The notes under the pieces were generated by a model. That model worked only from the letters and a program-made list of their open reading frames with translations. It ran no database searches and was not told where the DNA came from. From Zarea fungicola (Eukaryota; Ascomycota; Sordariomycetes; Hypocreales; Cordycipitaceae), in contig FWCC01000075.1 in assembly GCA_900169235.1 (NCBI GenBank), positions 186,001 through 250,000 on the forward strand: a DNA stretch of 64,000 bases, read 5' to 3'. The translations under genes and the position numbers were made by a program. Shown here in pieces: positions 24,201 through 33,355 of the stretch. The number at the start of each line of letters is the position of its first letter. Positions within the stretch are counted from its first letter, which is position 1.

Positions 24201-24704
24201 ATAGTTTCAAAGGGGACCCCTCGATTAGGGTCATGCTGTTGACGCTGTCTTGTGGTGCCGTGGGGTTGACTCTAACTGAAGCGTCGCGTGCCTATCTGAT
24301 GGAGCCACACTGGTAGGAACCCGCTGCCTGCGACCCTTTGACTTTAATTAACGATGATTATTTTATAGGAATCCAACCATAGAAGAACAGGCTCTTGGTA
24401 GAATTCACAGGATAGGACAAAATAAGGATGTGACGACTATCCGGCTTTTTGTGCGCGATTCTTTCGAGACAGTAAGTATGCCCATTTTATCATTGCTCTG
24501 AGAATGAAAAACGCATGCGCTGACCTTTGAAAGCACGTTATGAACGTTCAGCAGTCGAAAAAGGACCTCGCGCGGGTAATTCTCTCGCCGCATGACGGGG
24601 GAGGATCCAACACCACGGTAGAAAAGTTACAGGTATGGTAGTTCATCGCTGACTGAATTTATTCTCATCCTAACATGGCATAGAGTTTGAGATCATTGTT
24701 GTAA
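21235..24704 (+). CDS. SNF2-family DNA-dependent ATPase, Rad5/HLTF-like
   Basis: Eleven exons join in phase: 21235-21626, 21685-22269, 22322-22429, 22486-22721, 22769-22799, 22850-23040, 23131-24028, 24079-24312, 24369-24471, 24534-24632 and 24684-24704, giving 965 residues. A basic, nuclear-type start (PKRQKV) leads to a poorly conserved N-terminal half. HQKQAL then opens the helicase core. Motif I is DPMGLGKT, motif II is DEAH (formed only when the 3' splice site after TTTTAGCAG is used), and motif III is TATPIQN. A Cys/His-rich stretch between the two lobes (CSQC...CLRLSCSDC...CGHSPACP) resembles a degenerate RING finger, as in Rad5/HLTF proteins. Motifs V and VI (GAVGLTLT, LGRIHRIGQ) are intact. 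It should remodel chromatin or act in DNA repair in the nucleus. Many introns and a short final exon (SLRSLL) are typical of this family. Confidence 0.9.
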
Positions 24705-24909
24705 TACAGGAGTTCATTTCAACCATATATTTGAGCCCTATTCTATTCCGTTCATGTCGCATTTTGATGCGACAGAGTCCGCTCTCAATCAAGTGATTCA
24801 GTTCCACCGCCTTGCAACCACCCGTGCCCGCCATAGCAAGTAAGGACGCCATTGCTATTCGTCACGAAAATATCTGTTACGTACTTTTTAATAAATGCAA
24901 ATTTGGTAT

Positions 24910-25385
24910 TCATGCGGGACGCATACTTAAATCAATGTAGGCTCGAACCCAATTACCACCCCAGTCCTTGCAGTTAACAGAGTACTCTGTGCCTTGCACG
25001 ACACCGGAATGACTATCGCAGGAATCTGAGTAACCGCCACTGCATTAATTAGTTAGCGGATAATTTAAAGAAGTGAAATGTAATGATGTTTAATGGAATA
25101 CTTTTCCATTGGATAGAGCCGCCCGCCAATATTAACCAGGCATGCCCTGAGATTCAGCCAACTGTATCTCCATTCGCCATTCTCTTTTTTGCAGTTGCCT
25201 TGTAAAAGGGGCCAGTACGGCGCGTGTACGCCCCATCGATCACAAGACTGCCAGAATTTATCCATAACTTCAACGTCCTGGCGAGCTTCTATGTTTCGGT
25301 GTACATCTCCAATAACCGATGCTGTTGCCAGGGTTGCGACGGCTAGCACCGAGGCTGGTAAAGTGGTACGAAATCCGTTCTTCAT
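24910..25385 (-). CDS. Secreted cyanovirin-N homology (CVNH) protein
   Basis: Two exons, 25385-25102 and 25039-24910, give 137 residues. A signal peptide covers about residues 1-23, followed by a possible propeptide ending at EAR. The mature part shows two CVNH-like halves. The first has WQSCDRW, GNCKKENGEWRYSWLNLRACLVNIGGRL. The second, reached only after splicing, has GGYSDSC, VNCKDWGGNW and AYIDL. Cysteines sit in the usual places before and within the beta strands. CVNH proteins are small lectins that bind high-mannose glycans, and secreted fungal forms are otherwise poorly understood. It is the nearest neighbour downstream of the SNF2 gene, convergent and about 205 bp away. Confidence 0.8.
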
Positions 25386-26328
25386 AATGGCCGAATGTGA
25401 TGATTTTCTTTGTACTGAATACGAAATTGTTTGAAATAAGCGGCTTTATCAACTATTTCCCTCAACGTAGTTTTGAGAAATCTGGAACCGACTCTGGCGC
25501 CTCTCTAAGCTCTCGGTACTGGTCGCTTTCCTCCATCCACCTATAGCTTGAGGCAATGGTGGAGTTGCAATTACAAAACATGGCTCTTGTTGCATTTTCC
25601 CCGTGAAGTATTCTTCATGACCGAGATCCCCCGCCCAAACGTTGCCGTCGATCGCATGTCGCCGACTCAGGTAAAGATGTCACCGAGTGCGGTTGATAGC
25701 AACGAAGTTCGTCCCTCCCGGCAGAAGTCACGGTGTAGTTTAACTCTCGATTTTTCGGTTACTTTTGAAGCCATAAACAGTATACCATGCACCTCAAAGG
25801 TCAGTTGATCTCCTCAAGTCGCCGAGATCCACATGGAGTATATATCACCTGGTTTGGTTCGGCGAGAATCGCTGCAGGTGAGGCAAGACTGCCAAGAAAG
25901 CATCAATGATGCGAGCATGAAACGTTGGAAATGCGCTTACGGAGTTAGTATTCGACGGAAAGCAAATTTCTTGAATTTAGGCTTATTGGGCAAACAGACA
26001 TCTCACAGATCAACCTTCACCGGCGGTACAGGATTAGGAATGTATTCCTGGACCTGCACTGAACCACTCAAGGTAATTAAGGCGGGAAAATTCTTTTCTC
26101 GTAAATATTACAATAATCAATCGTTAAACACGCTAATTGATGGTTATTTTGAAATGATGCTTTAATTATCGTGAGGAGATGTGTTGGATGTTCTAATTGA
26201 CATGGGCCCGATACGTATGAATACTCTGCGATGCTTTAAAGACAATTAGTAACTTGCGCGGAATTTTTAAACGGATGGCTTTAAATTTTTCATGCGATTA
26301 ATTATTAACAATACAAGCATGTGCTAGT
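25386..26328. other. Intergenic with weak open frames
   Basis: No gene could be supported. A short open frame from an ATG at 25618 (MTEIPRPN...) and another from 25833 have possible splice sites near them. I could not chain them into a protein with a recognisable domain, and their frames are broken. They may be remains of a decayed small gene. The flanks are AT-rich. Confidence 0.4.
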
Positions 26329-26784
26329 CTAGACGTACTCCCTTGAAACAATAATCATTTGTCTGCTTAGATTGACATCCCACTGAGGCGCCTCAACCTC
26401 CATGCGGCCGGTCACGTTCACGGTCTTTGAGCCGTCTTCATAGTCGATGTAGGTGCGGGAGAACCATATTTCGTGGGTGTTTGTTACTTCGTTCAGTGGG
26501 TTCATCTTGACAAACAAACCCTCCTTTGGCTTGTATGGAATTTGATTCGCACATTCCACCCACTCGCTGCGGAAACCGGATACCTGGCAATGTACATCAA
26601 AGGTTGGAGCACCAAGGATGTAGGCATCCTTTGAGTTTATGTACAGCTCATGTTCGTATCCAGCTTTGGAATCGATTTGTTTCAGTCTTTGAACATTCCA
26701 GTAACGTCCGTCTGCTCCTTGCGGCTCGCGAGCAAGCGTGGTGGCAGGCGCAAGCGCCACGAGAATGGCGAGAAAGGAGACCAT
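26329..26784 (-). CDS. Small secreted protein of unknown family
   Basis: An intronless frame encodes 151 residues from ATG 26784. Residues 1-18 form a clear signal peptide (VSFLAILVALAPATTLA). The mature protein of about 130 residues has two cysteines (HCQVSG and ECANQ), which could form one disulfide, and two N-glycosylation sites (NVT, NLS). It is rich in aromatic residues and predicted strands. The motif EIWFSRTYIDYEDGSKTV does not match a family I know. A CTTATAAG element lies about 112 bp upstream. It resembles candidate effector or surface proteins by size and export signal only. It lies between the CVNH protein and the 2EXR gene on the same strand. Confidence 0.7.
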   Translation of the reverse strand: MVSFLAILVALAPATTLAREPQGADGRYWNVQRLKQIDSKAGYEHELYINSKDAYILGAPTFDVHCQVSGFRSEWVECANQIPYKPKEGLFVKMNPLNEVTNTHEIWFSRTYIDYEDGSKTVNVTGRMEVEAPQWDVNLSRQMIIVSREYV

Positions 26785-26896
26785 TGTAAATCTTGGTCAG
26801 GTTTTGTGATTTGGTCCAGTGTAATACCAGGCTGAATATCGGAGTGATTGTTTGTACACTTGGCATACAAGCTCGCCTGCTCAATCTTGGCACTCG

Positions 26897-26904
26897 CTTA
26901 TAAG
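26897..26904 (-). promoter_or_regulatory. TATA-like element of the small secreted protein gene
   Basis: The palindrome CTTATAAG sits about 112 bp upstream of the ATG, close to the spacing seen at the hydrophobin and chitosanase genes. No transcript evidence is available. Confidence 0.35.
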
Positions 26905-27062
26905 TGGGAGGAGGCAGGTAGAAGCTGTTTCAAAGGTACAGGTAGCTATCCACCTTTCTGCGTGAACAATCTATTTACGGTGTATAAGACGGAGGCCATG
27001 CAGTAATCGGTGAATTTGTTCGCCGATGGGTTGAGCGGCGACATTTGCATCCGCCGACATAC

Positions 27063-27110
27063 TGCATCCGCCGACGCCGACGCCGACGCCGACACCGATA
27101 CTGCATAGTT
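27063..27110. repeat. GCCGAC hexanucleotide array, copy A
   Basis: About four GCCGAC units lie in a frame starting TGCATCCG and ending ACTGCATAGTT. A near-copy of the whole block, flanks included, lies at 28711-28758. Each block sits downstream of a 2EXR coding region on the minus strand. Confidence 0.8.
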
Positions 27111-27314
27111 ACAGCGCCACGGCCATAAACGCCGCCCGTAACAAAAAGAACAAACTTCTAAATAAAGAGGGAAAATTTCAATTGATTTACAGTATGCTAT
27201 AAATTTATTTGAAGCCAACACCACCAATACTTTGGTACAATCTATCAACACCTCTCCAGGTCAGTTCGACTCATCGTACCGTAGGCTTTCATGAAGCAAA
27301 TCAAAGAAAGTGGT

Positions 27315-28430
27315 TCAAATACCCCGTACGACCCGGCATGGCAACAAGTCGATCAGGATTGTTCCTGTATCCGGGTTACATACCCGAGCAAAGACGGCTG
27401 CATCTGTGCTACAAAAGAAACTGTCTCGTACTAAATCGTAAATCAATTCCATCATACTCCGCAGGTCCTTGGCGTAGCTACCTGACGGCCTCCACTCGGG
27501 ATACCATTGAAAATTGATTGCAGCTTCAACATGGGGATACTTTTCATGGTCAATCTGGGCTTCTTCCTCCTGCTTAGCGTTTGGACCAATAAGCTTGCGA
27601 ACTCCATGGCTTAGGAGCACTGGTCGCATTGCTGGCTGGGCTACTGCAATGCCGTTCTTCATGGTAGAGCGCAGCTTCCATCTGGAGTTGGGGTGGTTGT
27701 CTACCAAACAAACTAGGCTCTGCAAGTTCGGAAGGTCTTCTACTAAGCGGGGCAGATGACTGCAGAATAGTACGTCACGAACTGATGCTGCAACGTGGTA
27801 CACATTTTCTCTGGATACGATTGTGTATTCTTCGGCGGGTTGGATGCGTCCGCGTAGCTCAGTCAGGAATTGGTAGAAATCGCTCACATATAGGTAGTCA
27901 CGCTTTGGTTCAAAAGGCCGCGCAAACACTGCACCTGCATGTGTGTCCCACCCTTGTCTAACTTCATCTGCACCGATGACATTGCGTATGAGGGCGATGT
28001 TATTAGAGTCTGCCCAGTCGAGTGTAACCTTTCTGGCTTCCCGATTGACAAGAATTAGAGGCGGTATATTGATAACAATATAGCCCTCATAATTCTGATC
28101 TAATAACAGGGATTTGCCAGGATATTCGATCCTCTCTTGGTTCGCTGCGCTTGACTGAATTGTGCCGTCATCACCCACAAAATAAGAAATCTCAGTCTTA
28201 TCAGTGAGTTCGTCCGGAGTCCAAAGATCGTACACAGGACCTTGCAACACCCGCTCTGCGTCTTCCGCATCCCAGTTTTCGTATACCCAATTGGCATATT
28301 GTTGTTCGGGGGATAGTCTGGTTGTGAACGGCATCATACCCGGGCCGCCATCTAACACTAGCGCTTCGCGCCAGATTATTTGGCGCAGCTCATACGGTAG
28401 CTGGTTAAATGGAAATGCCTTGGCAGACAT
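27315..28430 (-). CDS. 2EXR-domain protein
   Basis: A single exon of 371 residues begins at ATG 28430. The N-terminus FPFNQLPYELRQIIWREAL is the 2EXR signature, an F-box-like segment found in large lineage-expanded fungal families. A segment LILVNREARKVTLDW then matches the second conserved block (VN+EAR). The rest is helical and poorly conserved, with no catalytic motif or membrane segment. The function of the family is unknown; some members lie near nonself-recognition or effector genes. A truncated paralog lies 500 bp upstream on the same strand (28933-29175), and a matching GCCGAC repeat lies 3' of each, so a local tandem duplication is likely. Confidence 0.85.
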   Translation of the reverse strand: MSAKAFPFNQLPYELRQIIWREALVLDGGPGMMPFTTRLSPEQQYANWVYENWDAEDAERVLQGPVYDLWTPDELTDKTEISYFVGDDGTIQSSAANQERIEYPGKSLLLDQNYEGYIVINIPPLILVNREARKVTLDWADSNNIALIRNVIGADEVRQGWDTHAGAVFARPFEPKRDYLYVSDFYQFLTELRGRIQPAEEYTIVSRENVYHVAASVRDVLFCSHLPRLVEDLPNLQSLVCLVDNHPNSRWKLRSTMKNGIAVAQPAMRPVLLSHGVRKLIGPNAKQEEEAQIDHEKYPHVEAAINFQWYPEWRPSGSYAKDLRSMMELIYDLVRDSFFCSTDAAVFARVCNPDTGTILIDLLPCRVVRGI

Positions 28431-28710
28431 GGTTTTCGGCGTGTGGGCAGAGACAGTCGTTGGAAGCAGGCTTGCATTTGCATCCCACCATAATTCGGCG
28501 TCGGTGATTTTTGACTATGAAATCAGGCCCAATGTTGATGAAGCGGGGTAAACAGCTTTTTGGCCTTCTCGTGCTGAGAGCCGCTGGTCTTGTCGCCCTT
28601 GAACAGAAACAGCCAGTGGCTGATAGAGACGGCTGCGTTCCGCCGATGCTTTTGCGCTGCAGACGATAGCGCCGATAGATAGATGAATAATGCAGAAGTG
28701 ACAAATGAAG

Positions 28711-28716
28711 TGCATT

Positions 28717-28747
<31 letters not shown>

Positions 28748-28758
28748 ACTGTATAGTT
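28711..28758. repeat. GCCGAC hexanucleotide array, copy B
   Basis: Five GCCGAC units lie between TGCATTC and ACTGTATAGTT. The block pairs with the copy at 27063-27110 in the same orientation. It sits between the full 2EXR gene and the 2EXR fragment. Confidence 0.8.
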
Positions 28759-28932
28759 GTGTATGGAGGATGGAAGCGACGGATGATTCTAGGGATGGGG
28801 TAAGTCGCCGACGTGCAATATTGATGCAGCCACAAGCCGAGTAGAAAGCAGGCTCGGGGCTTGGCGACAGCTGCGACGCAAGGTAACCTGGTGTTATGCA
28901 AATATGTACAGTAGCCAGTCGGTCATGAAAAG

Positions 28933-29175
28933 TTACGATCGGAGTCGTTCAATCCAGGGTCTTGTGACATTCATCATCGGGTTCAGCCATGGCACCAGTT
29001 TCTGCGACAAGTTTCTCATATAGACGACTGATGTACTCTGCCTGGGGCAGTCGACTCCTAAATGGCACCAGCCGCGGGTGTTATCCAGTAGGAGGGCGGC
29101 ACGCCAGATCATGCGACGCAGCTCAGACGGGAACCGGCTCAACAGAAATGGATTTGTAGACAGCTCTACAAGGTA
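28933..29175 (-). pseudogene. Truncated 2EXR-domain paralog
   Basis: On the minus strand an open frame ending at 28933 encodes LSRFPSELRRMIWRAALLLD. This aligns directly with LPYELRQIIWREALVLD of the neighbouring 371-residue 2EXR protein. The homology covers only the first 25 or so residues. After that the frame diverges and stops after about 70 residues. No ATG precedes the motif in frame, and the second conserved block is missing. It looks like the 5' end of a duplicated copy cut short by deletion, but a first exon of an unrecognised spliced gene cannot be excluded. Confidence 0.6.
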
Positions 29176-29240
29176 TGAATAACAGTCCAGGAGGTGATGT
29201 TGAATTCATGGCCGGTTCTAGTGTTGGGTGTGGTTTACCG

Positions 29241-29267
29241 CCAAGTATGCCAAGTATGCCAAGTATA
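29241..29267. repeat. Three tandem 9-bp units (CCAAGTATG)
   Basis: Three consecutive copies of CCAAGTATG are seen, the last ending in A. They lie in the AT-rich spacer upstream of the APH-like kinase gene, with no coding role visible. Confidence 0.8.
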
Positions 29268-29849
29268 GTCCAGTTAGCCTCGGGCCTGCACATTGCTACC
29301 AGTTGCTGTTTCTCACTCCGAACAGAGGAATGCGCATTAAAATATTGGACGTGAACGTTTGAATGGCCGATACAGCCTACCTAGTAATTCTGCATATACA
29401 TCTACAGATGATGGATGTCGTGGGAGGGTAGATACGCAATTGAAGCGTAATTTGATGCGGCCTAGACTATGTGTGAGTTGACAGTCGGCTGTGTACTGCC
29501 TCTCCAAATTCTAAAAATTACCACAGACAAGATACTTATTTTCAGTTACTAAAATAATCCGATAATAAAAGCACTGAATACGTAAATAATCAAAATAAAG
29601 GAAAAGAAGAAAAATGACCCAGAATGAACTCATCCGCTAATGACTCACACCGGACGCCATCATGAGGCTGATATTACGAAAGAGATTCTAAACATCTTGA
29701 ATATAGTTAATTCCTTTTGGCTAGCGTTACATGTCAATATTTATTACGATGATATGCTGTCTTGAAACATTAATGGCATACCGGACGACTTTTTAGGCAA
29801 TACACACAATATTTACTGTCTGTACAGTTTTTGCAGTAGCCCCGCTACT
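29268..29849. other. AT-rich spacer upstream of the kinase gene
   Basis: No gene is seen. This AT-rich stretch should carry the promoter of the kinase at 29850. No long open frame or strong element is visible. Confidence 0.5.
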
Positions 29850-31122
29850 ATGAGCGACCCCGATTACAACAACTACCTACAAGCGATATACCCCGACACA
29901 GAATGGAGCGTATCGCGGTTCTCACATGGCTCCATTAACGCTACCCACCGCGCCGTCAAGACGACTGGAGATGCTGGGCCGCCTTCCCTAGTGCTAAAAC
30001 ATGCCTACCCGTACTTTGAAGACGAGGACAGTGGTGATGTTCAGCTGTTTTCTCTGACAAGACAGGTTCGTGGGCTAAAGGGCGGCAGGTACACCCACAA
30101 CTAACACGAAAATTTCGCAGGAGATTGAATCAGTAGTGATGGCCTTCTGGGCACAAAATACACCATTGCAAGGCAGCAGTCATGGTTACTGGAGAGTACC
30201 TCGGCCTCTTCATCGTTCACAAGGAATGGAATCCAAGCTCTTGCGCACTCAGGAATTAGAGGATATATCCATCTTGCTGATTGAAGATTTGGGCAACGTG
30301 CGCAACTTGCGCGACACCATCCTGGCTTGGGCTGGGCTTGGCACATTGGACCGAGTAAGTGAGGCTGTCTTGCGGATCGGACACACACTGGGACTGTCAC
30401 TCGCCATGCTCCATAGTCCGGATACCATTCAAGCACTCGAATCCTCAGGGCTGCAGCAGGTTGTTTCGCAGAGATTGACCGACGATGTCGTTTGGTTCCT
30501 TTCGATGGAACTTCTACCGGACTACCTGGCAGGCGCTGCTAAGGCAAGCGAGTACTTTGACTGGCTGGTGGAAGACATCAAGAGTCCCAAGCATGTATAT
30601 CCCCCGTGTCTCATGCATGGCGACTTCAATTATGGCAATATTCTGCTCCAAACAGATGCTCTTGAGACGGGAAATACGCAGCCAATGGTCATTGACTGGG
30701 AATTCTCCACGAGCCAAGGTCGTGGAGTCAACGGCGACGTATCCGAATTTCTCTCCATGATACACTGCCGGGTTATCAGCGGGCGCCATCAGCAGACGCC
30801 AAGCAGTACCTACTTTCGACTTCTTTGTACAAGCTTTTGCTCTGCCTACCGCGACAAGGCGCAGCTGGTCTGCACAATGCAGGTGGATGATTTAAATACA
30901 CAGCTCTATCGCTCTGCTTTGCTGTTGAGCGGGCGCGATATCCTGACATTTGCCAATGATGCATGCCATGATGACCCAGCGTTTGGCGAAATGGTTGCGG
31001 TTGGGCTTTGGTATTTTGAGCGAGCCGGGCCTAGTATGGAGGACTTCGTACAAGAGAGTAACGCTGTTCAGCTTGCGAGGGAAGATGAAGGCTTTGTTCG
31101 TTCACTTTTTATCTTCAAATAA
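29850..31122 (+). CDS. APH/ChoK-like phosphotransferase (kinase-fold)
   Basis: Two exons, 29850-30065 and 30121-31122, join in phase 0 to give 405 residues. The start ATG opens an N-lobe with a glycine-containing loop (FSHGSINATHR) and a strand carrying the candidate ATP-binding lysine (LVLKHAYPY). The catalytic block is LMHGDFNYGNIL (HGD at 238-240, Asn at 245), and the metal-binding block is VIDWEF (DWE at 264-266), both typical of the APH and choline/methylthioribose kinase group. IEDLGNVRNLRD marks the hinge side of the pocket. The small-molecule substrate is not known; many fungal members are annotated as aminoglycoside phosphotransferases without evidence. It is cytosolic by sequence. 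Neighbours are a 2EXR fragment and a convergent chitosanase, with no obvious pathway link. Confidence 0.87.
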
Positions 31123-31524
31123 AAAGAATTTAAATTCGTATATCAACTTTGGTATATAGCTTATGCTAAACCAGTTGCCTACAATTTCAAGGTAGCAGAA
31201 AGCCTAACAGGTATGGCGCGTAGAGTGAGTGCGTATTATTCCTACTAATATCTTTTTCATAATTGATAAAGAATACGGACTAAAAGAAACTATTATTAGA
31301 TTGCTAGCTAAGTAAAATCTTAGCGCGTCCCGTTTCCTGTCGCTCTGGCACTTCCCACTCACGCCCGCCAAAGCAACCTGTGTGTTCCTCACATGATCGA
31401 TCCATTTGTCCATCTTTTGTGGTTCAATAACTTAATTGCTCCAGTTGAGTTGAATATATTTCTTTGAACATGCTCTCTGTGTGTCGGTCACCTTGGCACA
31501 TTTTTCGGTTTTATTGGATGCTGT

Positions 31525-32433
31525 TTAGCTGAAGCTATGGCTGCTGCGATGGCCAATCGCAGACATCAGCTTGTCGCCTTGAGCTTGAATTGAAGCCTCA
31601 AACTCCTCAAACGTTTTCGCATTCCACTGTGCACCGCTAGCACCAGGGACAGCGCCAGGACCTTTAAAGGCAATGTACAAAACATCATTGTCATCATGAG
31701 ATTGACCGCCATTGACTGCATCCCCATAACAAGCATGGCCGAGTGCATCGGAAACCTCGCCAATCATAGGGGGGGTGTCATCAGCATTTACATCACCCCA
31801 GACGCCATAAAACTAGGGTATAAAGCATCAGATTCGTGTCACAGGGCCTTCTTGGGGCAACCACATACCAGCCTATCGCCGCAGACAACTGCAACAATTG
31901 ACAGCGGCTCTATGCCAACCGACTGTGGGTCAAAGTCAACATAGCCCTTCCGTTTTCCCTCGTTACCAAGGGTAACATAGGGATGAATGTATGTGCTGAG
32001 GTCCCTGATTCCTTTGCCGTAGCTCTTCACAATCTCCTGAAATCTAGTTTCGATAAGGGTGTCGGCGGAGCTATCACAACTTCGATCAGCACCACCACCA
32101 AGAGTGGTGCCATCACAGTCAATATCCATGTTGGCAAGGTTTCCATGGGTGCCTTGAAGATACAAAATGTTATCTGAAGCAAGGTGGTCGCCGCAGTAGC
32201 AAAAGTCTAAGAAAATAAATTAGCGAAGAAATGAAGAAATAGAGTGAATAGTTGGCAACTGTACCCTTGGTGTCGTTTTCCTGGCTGTAAAAGCCACCCT
32301 TTAGGACGTTGGAGCAGGAGCCTTGAGCCCTAATAGAGTTATAAAGCGCCTTAATGTTGCTTGGAACATCTCTAGCTAAGCCACCGGTCGTGAGTAGACC
32401 AGTGATAAGAAGTGTTTTAGTGAAAACAATCAT
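31525..32433 (-). CDS. Secreted GH75 chitosanase
   Basis: Three exons, 32433-32265, 32206-31869 and 31812-31525, give 264 residues. A signal peptide covers about residues 1-20, ending before RDVPSN. The body follows fungal chitosanase order: NIKALYNSI and a Cys near CSNVL, then YCGDHLASDNILYLQG, NMDIDCDG, SYGKGIRDL, HPYVTLGN, FDPQSVGIEPLS and VVCGDRL. After splicing comes FYGVWGDVNADD...MIGEVS, which should hold the catalytic Asp and Glu known from Fusarium chitosanase, and the end block DVLYIAFKGPGAVPGASGAQWNAKTFE. Length and layout fit an intact enzyme that cleaves beta-1,4-glucosamine polymers outside the cell. A TATA-like box lies 99 bp upstream. Together with the GH18 chitinase it points to turnover of chitin and chitosan. 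Confidence 0.93.
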
Positions 32434-32531
32434 GGTATGGAGTATTATGAGTTGTTTTAGACTGTCTGGAATTTTCCGAGACTGGTTGTGTTGACTAGAG
32501 CACAGTTTGCCATTCTGTCCCGGGCTTGTTC

Positions 32532-32538
32532 ATTTATA
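32532..32538 (-). promoter_or_regulatory. TATA-like box of the chitosanase gene
   Basis: The minus strand reads TATAAAT, 99 bp upstream of the chitosanase ATG. Spacing matches the hydrophobin TATA-like box. Inferred from position only. Confidence 0.4.
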
Positions 32539-33355
32539 ATCAACACATAGCACTTCGTCTTGTGAATCTTCGGCAAACCCCGGCATTTCCATGTAGAATG
32601 TGTGCTTTTGCATTTATTAACTCTGCGTCATAATGTAACGTTCAAAGTACATAATCAACCTCGCATGCATGGCTCGCTATTATACAAATCTTACACAACT
32701 GCACCGAATAGACTGGAAGGTGAGCCTCGATACCAGTCATCAAAGCTGAATATCCCTGGCGTCTATTGCGTTTGGAGTGCAGGCGTCGGGTAATCACAAA
32801 TGCTGATTTGTGCGGGCGAAAAACCACCCGCCCCAGAACGGCAGCGTTGACAGGTACAGCGCACAGGTAATGCTTCGGGCAAATAACCGGCGATGACGGA
32901 ACGGATAATTATCACCCCAATATAGTTCCTTCCTATAAGCTTGCATTGATATTATAATCAGCGGGGTGGTGTCGCGGAAAAATAAGGAGTCCGTCCCTGG
33001 ATTTTGGCTCAATTTTTGAGTGGCTTGCACTAATTTCTGCTCAATCCATGCCGCAGCTGACGTTGTGAGTTTGCAAGGTAACTCTAAATTAAAAGAAGTT
33101 TTGAAACAAAGATGCTTGTAACAAGCCCACTAATAAAATGGGAAAGGGAACTGTGCTGTGTTGCTAGTTATCCTGTTTTTGAAGTTGTCGCCAGGTCAAA
33201 GCTGCCTGTTTAATACAGCCTTTCGCAGCCCCAGAACAGGAACTCAATAAATTGGTATTATCATCCCTATTAAGACATTCTCTCATACATTTCATCAGTA
33301 TTACCATTGTATCATGTGCTAATATCCACTTGATGAATGGATATTCAGCTCAAAT
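32539..33355. other. Intergenic, no gene seen
   Basis: The stretch lies between the start of the chitosanase and the stop of the alpha/beta hydrolase. Only short open frames without motifs are present. It probably holds the chitosanase promoter and the 3' end of the hydrolase gene. Confidence 0.5.

Noticed and set aside
24940..24962. GGGTTCGAGCC on the minus strand, similar to a tRNA B box
   Set aside because: It falls inside the second exon of the CVNH gene (coding for NWVRAY) and no A box or cloverleaf stem fits around it.
27063..28758. GCCGAC arrays considered as a CRISPR-like or minisatellite system
   Set aside because: Units are six bases with no spacers, in a fungal genome; they are simple repeats, of interest only for the paired duplication.
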